Positions 58,625 to 64,000 of a stretch of DNA of 64,000 bases are shown here, one piece after another. A program made the position numbers and the translations under genes. Positions within the stretch are counted from its first letter, which is position 1, and each line of letters starts with the position of its first letter. Location of the stretch: positions 2,885 to 66,884 of the forward strand of contig MNCI01005473.1 in NCBI GenBank assembly GCA_015680685.1. Direction: 5' to 3'. The stretch comes from Gnetum montanum. Its lineage: Eukaryota > Streptophyta > Gnetopsida > Gnetales > Gnetaceae. The notes beneath the pieces are model-generated. The model saw only the letters and a list, made by a program, of their open reading frames with translations, did no database searches and had not been told where the DNA came from.

Positions 58625-59507
58625 TCAATCAAGGCCCTCAATTCCTTTTTAAGTTTTTTTTTACACATTTTTGTTGTACAAATTTCTTTAACTTTTCTTC
58701 TTTTTTGTTTTGCAACATCATTCATACTTTTTCGTTATTTGTGTGTTCATTTATTTTGTTAAGTTTGTCACCTAATAAGTGCTCCCAAAGATAGTTTGAA
58801 CTGTATTCCATTGATTGCTAATGTTTGATTTTTACCTTTGAGTGATGATGTTGATGCTAAGGTATGGTTCTTTTGATATAATAGGCAATGAGTCCACGTC
58901 ATCCATGCATCCACGAAATTCTATGATCTCTCTTGGCTTGGAACTATACAGTCCCTTTCTTTCAATAATAAGAACTATCAACGAATGAGTGATTGGGTAT
59001 TTCTCAAACTGAGGAAGGACTCAAGGATTGAAAAGGGTGTGACTTTAAGGGGATTTGATGCATTTGTGCTGGCCATTCTCTTGGGTGCTTGGATGTTTTC
59101 TTCTTGAGTCTTCTGTACCATTTTGATGCTGCTCCATTATCAGGAAGCTGAGCTAATAAAAATAATAAAGTCTTTGCATGGTGTGGTTCTCATGTAAAAA
59201 AGAAAAGAAAAAAACAACAAAGTAGAAATTCAAAGCACATCCCTTAGAAGAAATAATCATCTAGGCTATAAGAACTAGTTATCAAACTCAATAAACATGT
59301 TTCCTCTAACTAAGGTCCCCTCTTGCTTCCTTCTTTCTCCTTTCTTGTTTCGTCGGAATCGTAGTGACTTTTTGGCGGAAGCATTCTTGTTACTTCAGGT
59401 GGATGGATTGGCCAAATGTATTAATGTGAATTCATTGGATGTGGATTGTTTGAGGCTAGATTTGGAATGAGATCTACTAAGTCACATTAACCATTAATAC
59501 AAAAGGG
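58625..59507 (+). other. 3' region of element F, part left of the insertion
   Basis: Aligns with 719-1590 of A. The short sense frame seen in A (983-1201) is broken here by a 2-base gain near 58950. Ends with the target copy AAGGG (59503-59507). Confidence 0.75.
59503..59507. repeat. Target-site duplication AAGGG, left copy
   Basis: The second copy is at 62618-62622. The uninterrupted site in A and D reads CACACAAGGGGTTG. Confidence 0.88.
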
Positions 59508-59639
59508 TGTTGGCACATTTTGGCCATTTAATGGAGCAGGCTTTGTGAGGTTGTGAAGCTAGTCATATAACTAACATTGCCAATATTCTATTGGATGAAG
59601 ATTCTTCAGAGGTGTTGGCTATTTTAGTGCCAAAGAAGC

Positions 59640-60470
59640 ATTCACTAGATCTACAAACATGTATTGATGTACAAGTCAAGAAGTGGTTTTAGTTGACCTC
59701 CATAAGGTATGGGAGGGTAATGAATGTAAGGCAACTTGTAGAAGAAACTAAATAATGCCTTGGAATTGAGAGTTATATCGTTTGGGCTATGAAATGCCCC
59801 TGAAATCCAGGTACATTCAAGGTCATCTGCCTCTGGCAAAAGCATCTGGAACAACCCATCATGAGGAGGCAACATGTTTCACTTACAGCGTATGGTTTAG
59901 GAGAGAGATTTCAGTGGGAATCTTGCCAAGTAATTTGTTGTCTCAAAGACCATGATCCTGCAGAGACTTCAAATTTGCAATCTAAGAAGGGATGCTGCAG
60001 CTCAACGTATTATCATCCAATTGAAGCCGATAGAGAGAAGACAGATTTCCTAAGCTTGCAGAGATGCTTCTAGTTATGAAGTTGGAAAACACATCCATGT
60101 CCTGCATATTTGGCCAGAAGCTCACCAAATTGACTGACTTGTCCTATCCAAGAAGAAGGTGTTATGCCTATCAATCCGTTATGTGTAAAATCGAGTTGGA
60201 AGAAATTGACGAGTGACACTGGAATGTTCCCGCTAAATTGGAAGAAAGCGAAGCTCAAAAATTACAGTTTACGGAAGCTGCCTGTCCAGGAAAGAAGACG
60301 TCCATGGAAATTATTTTCAGATAATTTTAGGTTGACGAGAGCCGTAAGGTTGCTTATGCAGGAGCCTGAAATGGCAACAGAGGACGGCGGTGGCACCGGC
60401 GCGGTGTTGTGGACGTATGCCAACAGAAACGTGCGGTCGCGGCATTGGCATAGTGAGGCCATCAGGGTTT
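59640..60470 (-). pseudogene. Leucine-rich-repeat receptor-like gene fragment
   Basis: Read on the minus strand: NLTALVNLKLSENNFHGRL (about 60345-60290), then FSGNIPVSLVNF (about 60240-60205) and THNGLIG, then a clear repeat pair LGNLSSLYRLQLDDNTLSCS (about 60050-59990) and IANLKSLQ..., followed by DNKLLGKIPTEISLL (about 59940-59895). This fits the plant extracellular LRR pattern LxxLxxLxLxxNxLxGxIP of receptor-like proteins and kinases. At least two stops and frame changes occur. No signal peptide, membrane segment or kinase domain is present. It is a captured or relic fragment of a host gene inside the insertion. Confidence 0.78.
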
Positions 60471-60960
60471 TTTTTTTGTTTTTTTTTGCAGGTTTCTACA
60501 GCAAGGGTTTGCAGGGTTTCGAGTTTGAATCCAAATTTCCAACAGAGCAATGGCAACGAAAAGACACACAGCGCGCGGGCGGCAGACCAGCAGCAAGCGC
60601 AGAGAAGACCAGCAGCGAGCGTAGTAGCGGGTGCAGAAAGGTCGAAAGCGGTGGAGGATCCAAGAAAGAGGAAAATCTACGCACGTGAAGCTCAGCCCGA
60701 TCGACTGGGGTTTGAAGACAAAGAAAAAGAAGATCGCACAACCTCAGGATTCGCCTAGCAAGTCCATTTGTACGAAATCGGGCGTGGATGCCATCGGAAA
60801 GGGCTTATTAGAGTTTAGGTGCCTCAGACACCTACGAACGGCAGCGAAAAGGACTATGCGCGGGCGGAGTATTAGCAGCAGACGCGGCCACAGGAGGCAC
60901 AGCGCGCGAGCAGAGTTCTAGGCGAGGGCCCTCACCAAGTCACAGGACACAGACGCTACT
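60370..60960. other. CpG-rich segment in the insertion
   Basis: Markedly richer in G+C and CpG than the rest of the window (GCGCGCGGGCGG near 60571). It includes a poly-T tract ending in GCAG (60467-60491) that looks like a splice acceptor on the plus strand. Short plus-strand frames continue after it (to 60758), but no protein family is recognised. Probably host promoter or 5'-exon sequence. Confidence 0.45.
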
Positions 60961-61276
60961 GTTGAAGTAGTTACATTCAATGATGAAGAAGGCAGCCAAT
61001 CACAACTAAAGCAAACAAGTACAGTTTTGGTTTGACGACAAAAGGAGACTAATTTTTCAAATACAAATATATAATGACTTAAGAAAAAGGAGAAGGATTT
61101 ATGGACATTTCCAAATGATAAAATAATAAAATCCTAGCCTTTAACTATGATGTTATCTAGTTGTAACTTCCTAGCCTTAATCTATGATGTATGTAAACAC
61201 CAAGGCCACTTGTCAATTGCAACCTTTTTATCTCTTTGGTGGTTGAAACCACCCAATATTGTTGTAACTTACCTAA

Positions 61277-61348
61277 CTTTTTGGGCAAGTAACCTCCTAA
61301 TTTGTTGGGCAAGTAATCTCCTCATTGGTTGGCTAAGTTACTTGGGAG
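61277..61348 (+). repeat. 24-bp repeat, three copies
   Basis: CTTTTTGGGCAAGTAACCTC, TTTGTTGGGCAAGTAATCTC and TTGGTTGGCTAAGTTACTTG begin adjacent units. The third unit is more diverged. They lie about 65 bases before the TATA box, where enhancer repeats are often found. Confidence 0.7.
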
Positions 61349-61412
61349 AAAAGTTAGGTGAGATATTTTTGGGATATTTTTGAAATTGTAACTACCCTAC
61401 CTACCTTTGAAC

Positions 61413-61424
61413 CCTATAAAAAGG
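61413..61424 (+). promoter_or_regulatory. TATA box of the insertion
   Basis: CCTATAAAAAGG, with AATAAAG about 100 bases downstream at 61521. Spacing fits an LTR promoter and polyadenylation signal. Confidence 0.55.
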
Positions 61425-62562
61425 CTTTAGGGGTCAAGGGGGAGGATATGAACAAAAAGGAAGTCTCACATCACACTTGGAAGATTTGTAAAGAAGATTT
61501 CTTGAAAGATGGCTTGCTAGAATAAAGATTTCAGCCTCTTTGTTATGGTCCTGTGAGTTATGCATTTCATTTTTTGTTTTGTTTAAATTGCTTAGCTAGT
61601 GGTTTAGATAGTATCATCCTTGGCAAGTAATTTTGGGATTTTTAGATTGCTCTTACTGTTCTTGTTGCCCGATAGAAATTTCTATTAAAATTTTGCCATA
61701 GAAGCGCTTGTGTTTAAAAGCCTTAAGAGCATTTTAGTAGTAAATTTCATTATTGTGCAACGTGTGGGAACTGCTATTGGGATTGTTGTAAGAGAGCCTC
61801 TGTTTGTAGTCACGCCGTTGAACAATTCAGTAGTCGAGAGGGTTCAGAAAATCTTTGGTATTTTGATGGGACCAGAATAGCTTCTTTTTATCTTTAAAGT
61901 GAATTCTCGTGGTATTTCAATCAGAAATTGTCAAGTCTTTTAAAGGTTCTGTTTGAATGCAATCGTTGACATCTATTATCTAGTCAAAATGGAGTCTCGT
62001 ACGTGGTAGTTTACGCAGCAATTTTTGGTAGCATAATAGGATTGTCTTGAAGATATTGCTTGTTTGAGCCTTGGAAGTTTGAACAATTCGTAGATATTGA
62101 ATTTGGGATAGCTTTATTGCGAAGTGTTTACTCGTGTCATTTTACCTTGTTTAAATATTTGAGGTCTACACAAATCTGCTTTCTTTTCTTTTCTGCTTAT
62201 TTCCATCGAATCTTGCTCTATTTCTAGTTTTCTTGTGGAACTATCTCTTTCTCTGGGGAAAATTAGGAGTAGATTGCGGAGTTGTGCTCAAATGTTTTTG
62301 CAAAATTTTATTTGTTACAAGTAGGTATTATAAGGACCACGTAGACTAGGCAGTTGAACAAAATAGGAAATTTTCAAGAACTCACAGTACTTGGCAAAGT
62401 TGGCTGAATCTCTTTAAAGTAAGTCATTTGTAGTTTACATGCAACGCAATCGTTACATTTCTCACAACTGCATGCCGCAACAGCACACACACATACTCAC
62501 ATTAACTACTGAGTTTATTTAGAGGTATTTGTGCCTTGGTGTTGCCAGAGACCAGCAGGCAC

Positions 62563-62790
62563 CTAAATCCTATTCGAGGACACTCGTTGGTGGTCGCGTC
62601 CCAAATGGTCACCAACAAAGGGGTTGTACACCACCTTGTTCTTGAGACTCCATTCCATTCTCTTCTTTCCATCCTTCTTTCTCCATTTTTTTACCTCATT
62701 GCCGATTGTATCAATAGTCCATATTTTGGTTGATGCATTATTTTCTTTTTGGTAAACTCTTGTGGTTAAGACTTTAACTCTTGTTTTCAA
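62563..62790 (-). CDS. Antisense ORF in 3' region of element F, 75 aa (3' end from the insertion)
   Basis: Begins MKTRVKVLTTRVYQKENNAS and matches the antisense ORFs of A and D for about 40 residues. It then shifts frame relative to them, and its last 17 or so residues come from the inserted block. Antisense to the element. Function unknown. Confidence 0.3.
   Translation of the reverse strand: MKTRVKVLTTRVYQKENNASTKIWTIDTIGNEVKKWRKKDGKKRMEWSLKNKVVYNPFVGDHLGRDHQRVSSNRI
62618..62622. repeat. Target-site duplication AAGGG, right copy
   Basis: Pairs with 59503-59507. Confidence 0.88.
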
Positions 62791-63636
62791 GTGACATTTC
62801 CAGAGCCTCTGGACTCTTTGAATGCAGGATTGTCAGGGCATTAAGGGCATGAGCCTGCTTTGGGGAGGACCCACTGGCATTCCTATTTGGTCCATTCGTT
62901 AATTTCTTTCCCTTAAAAATTTTTTGCAATCAACTTTTATTTTGTTCATTTCCATCCCTGACATCCATTTTATCGGCATTACCGTTGTTTTTTTTCTCCA
63001 TCTTTCTTATTCCTTCTCTTTTTTCATTCTATCACTACTAGAGGTTCACTCTCAGTCATGGGGGTCCTAGTCCAATTTTTTTTAATTTTCTCTTAGCCGC
63101 TAGACCTTTGGTAGTCACGAGTATTATACCTCCAAAATCTACATTAGCCATATCACAACTCAACCAATGGACCTTACACTGAGGCAAGGTATCAACTACA
63201 TTGTGATTCATTTACCCTTGGTAATATAAGATTGTGTTGTGTGTGCAGATGACAATCATACAAAAATGGATTAGATCTGGAGGAAACACTTAGAATGGAC
63301 TGATGCTAAAGCAGTTATGCAAAGAACAAGATTGATGGTGCACTTATGGATGAACAACGGAAGGTGCAATCTTGGCATCGATAGCAACAAACTTTTCTTT
63401 TTCTTCTTTTCTCTCTCTCTTCTCTCTTCTCTCTCAGTTGCCAAATAAGGCTAGATGTCAAATGTGTATAGTGTTCACTCTTATTTTCATGAACACCAAT
63501 TTTGTCATATATTGTAATGATGATCCGTTCACATGTCACCCCATTCACTATTAGTGTCATTCAAGTCAATAATCCCATACCTTCCCAATATTTTGTAAGG
63601 AACTCAAGGATGAGTTTTTATTCAGTCATGGGGGTA
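62623..63636 (+). other. 3' region of element F right of the insertion, ending in PPT
   Basis: Aligns with 1595-2588 of A. It contains the internal CAGTCATGGGGGT motif (63053-63065), the GTGTTGTGTGTGCAG acceptor-like site (63235-63249), a CT-rich tract (63400-63440) and the PPT CATGGGGGTA (63627-63636). Confidence 0.75.
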
Positions 63637-64000
63637 TGATGAGCCATGATATCGCATACATGATATCATAGCCGCGATATCGTGTCTGCCCCTACGATAT
63701 CGCATATGCGATGTTTTAGCCCACCACAATGCCTATAAATAAGAGGCAACTTTCCATGCTTTAGGCATCTAGACTTAGACCTTAGCCAAACAATAGCAGT
63801 TTTACCATTCTAGAGTTAGAATAATTTCCATGTGCCCATAGTAGGAGTCTTAAAGTGAACGGATCTTTATTCGAGCAAATTGTACCTAAGCACACATTTG
63901 TGTACAGCAATAAAGATGAACTTTCTGATAAACCTTGCAGCATGTGGACTAAGCTAAATAGGATTTAATTATTGCTAATTGTTTAAATGCTTTCCTAGAT
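63637..64000 (+). repeat. 3' LTR of element F (first 364 bp)
   Basis: Starts TGATGAGCCATG. The U3 GATATC array (63647-63712) is longer than that of the 5' LTR. TATAAATAAGAGGC follows at about 63734. Cut by the window end. Confidence 0.92.

Larger units (their letters stand above)
59508..62617. mobile_element. 3.1-kb LTR-like insertion with TGTTGG/CCAACA ends, carrying gene fragments
   Basis: The inserted block interrupts sequence that is continuous in A and D, is flanked by AAGGG and has TGTTGG...CCAACA termini, the signature of LTR integration. It contains an LRR gene fragment on the minus strand (59640-60470), a CpG-rich segment (60370-60960), 24-bp repeats, a TATAAAAAGG promoter (61413-61424) and AATAAAG (61521-61527). 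No PBS, PPT, Gag or pol was found, and no internal pair of direct repeats. The best fit is a very long solo LTR or a large non-autonomous LTR derivative that captured host sequence. Direction of transcription, if any, is plus. Confidence 0.72.
54230..64000 (+). mobile_element. Element F: gag-protease-only retrotransposon carrying a 3.1-kb insertion (3' end cut by window)
   Basis: 5' LTR (54230-55022), PBS, Gag, protease joined to integrase tail, 3' region, PPT and the first 364 bp of the 3' LTR. Removing the inserted block (59508-62617 with one target copy) leaves about 7.1 kb including a full-length 3' LTR, matching element D (7093 bp). RT, RNase H and integrase core are absent. F keeps 33 codons of integrase tail that A and D have lost. 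Confidence 0.9.

Noticed and set aside
60164-60688. 174-codon plus-strand frame in the inserted block
   Set aside because: Its first half is antisense to recognisable LRR coding sequence and the rest crosses a poly-T tract; it is open by chance in a stop-poor CpG-rich region.

Overview
The window looks like nuclear DNA of a seed plant with a large, repeat-rich genome, possibly a gymnosperm, although nothing here proves the clade. I see no intact cellular gene. Nearly all recognisable sequence is nested, decayed Ty3/gypsy LTR retrotransposons. Their pol order is PR-RT-RH-IN, their Gag resembles the plant Retrotrans_gag domain, and their primer-binding sites match the 3' end of plant tRNA-Asp; together these point to the Tat/Athila group. 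I name the copies A to L for reference. Copies were compared by eye, so divergence figures are approximate.

Layout. 1-10389 is a nest: the 3' part of element A (+) lies in the RT of element B (-), and B lies in the Gag of element C (-). 10390-14050 is AT-rich and unclassified. 14050-21727 is element E (-), a decayed relative with RT, RNase H and integrase. It is cut in Gag by the 5' half of element G (+, 21728-24757), which abuts an inverted, truncated LTR, H (24758-25554). 25555-46009 is the oldest element, J (+). J is split by an unclassified 5.3-kb block (M, about 32620-37880), and its 3' LTR (K) is split by the complete element D (-, 38750-45842), which is flanked by CCTAC duplications. 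A degenerate LINE tail and a solo LTR (L) follow. 47239-54229 is low-copy-looking AT-rich DNA with tRNA-like SINE traces. 54230 to the window end is element F (+), which carries a separate 3.1-kb insertion (59508-62617) containing a leucine-rich-repeat gene fragment.

Two LTR subfamilies can be told apart. Subfamily 1 (A, B, D, F) has a leader protein starting MSSS and the promoter TATAAATAAGAGG. Subfamily 2 (C, G, H, L) has the leader MSLS and the promoter TATAAATAC. All but K share palindromic GATATC repeats at the start of U3.

The most interesting system is a gag-protease-only subgroup (A, D, F). In all three the whole RT-RH-IN segment is missing, and the protease is joined in frame to the last residues of the integrase ORF. 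A and D share a further in-frame 33-codon deletion, so these copies descend from amplified deletion derivatives, not independent decay. They presumably depended on an RT-bearing relative such as B, whose LTR and PBS match. The same copies keep a conserved antisense reading frame and repeated polypurine motifs in the 3' region.
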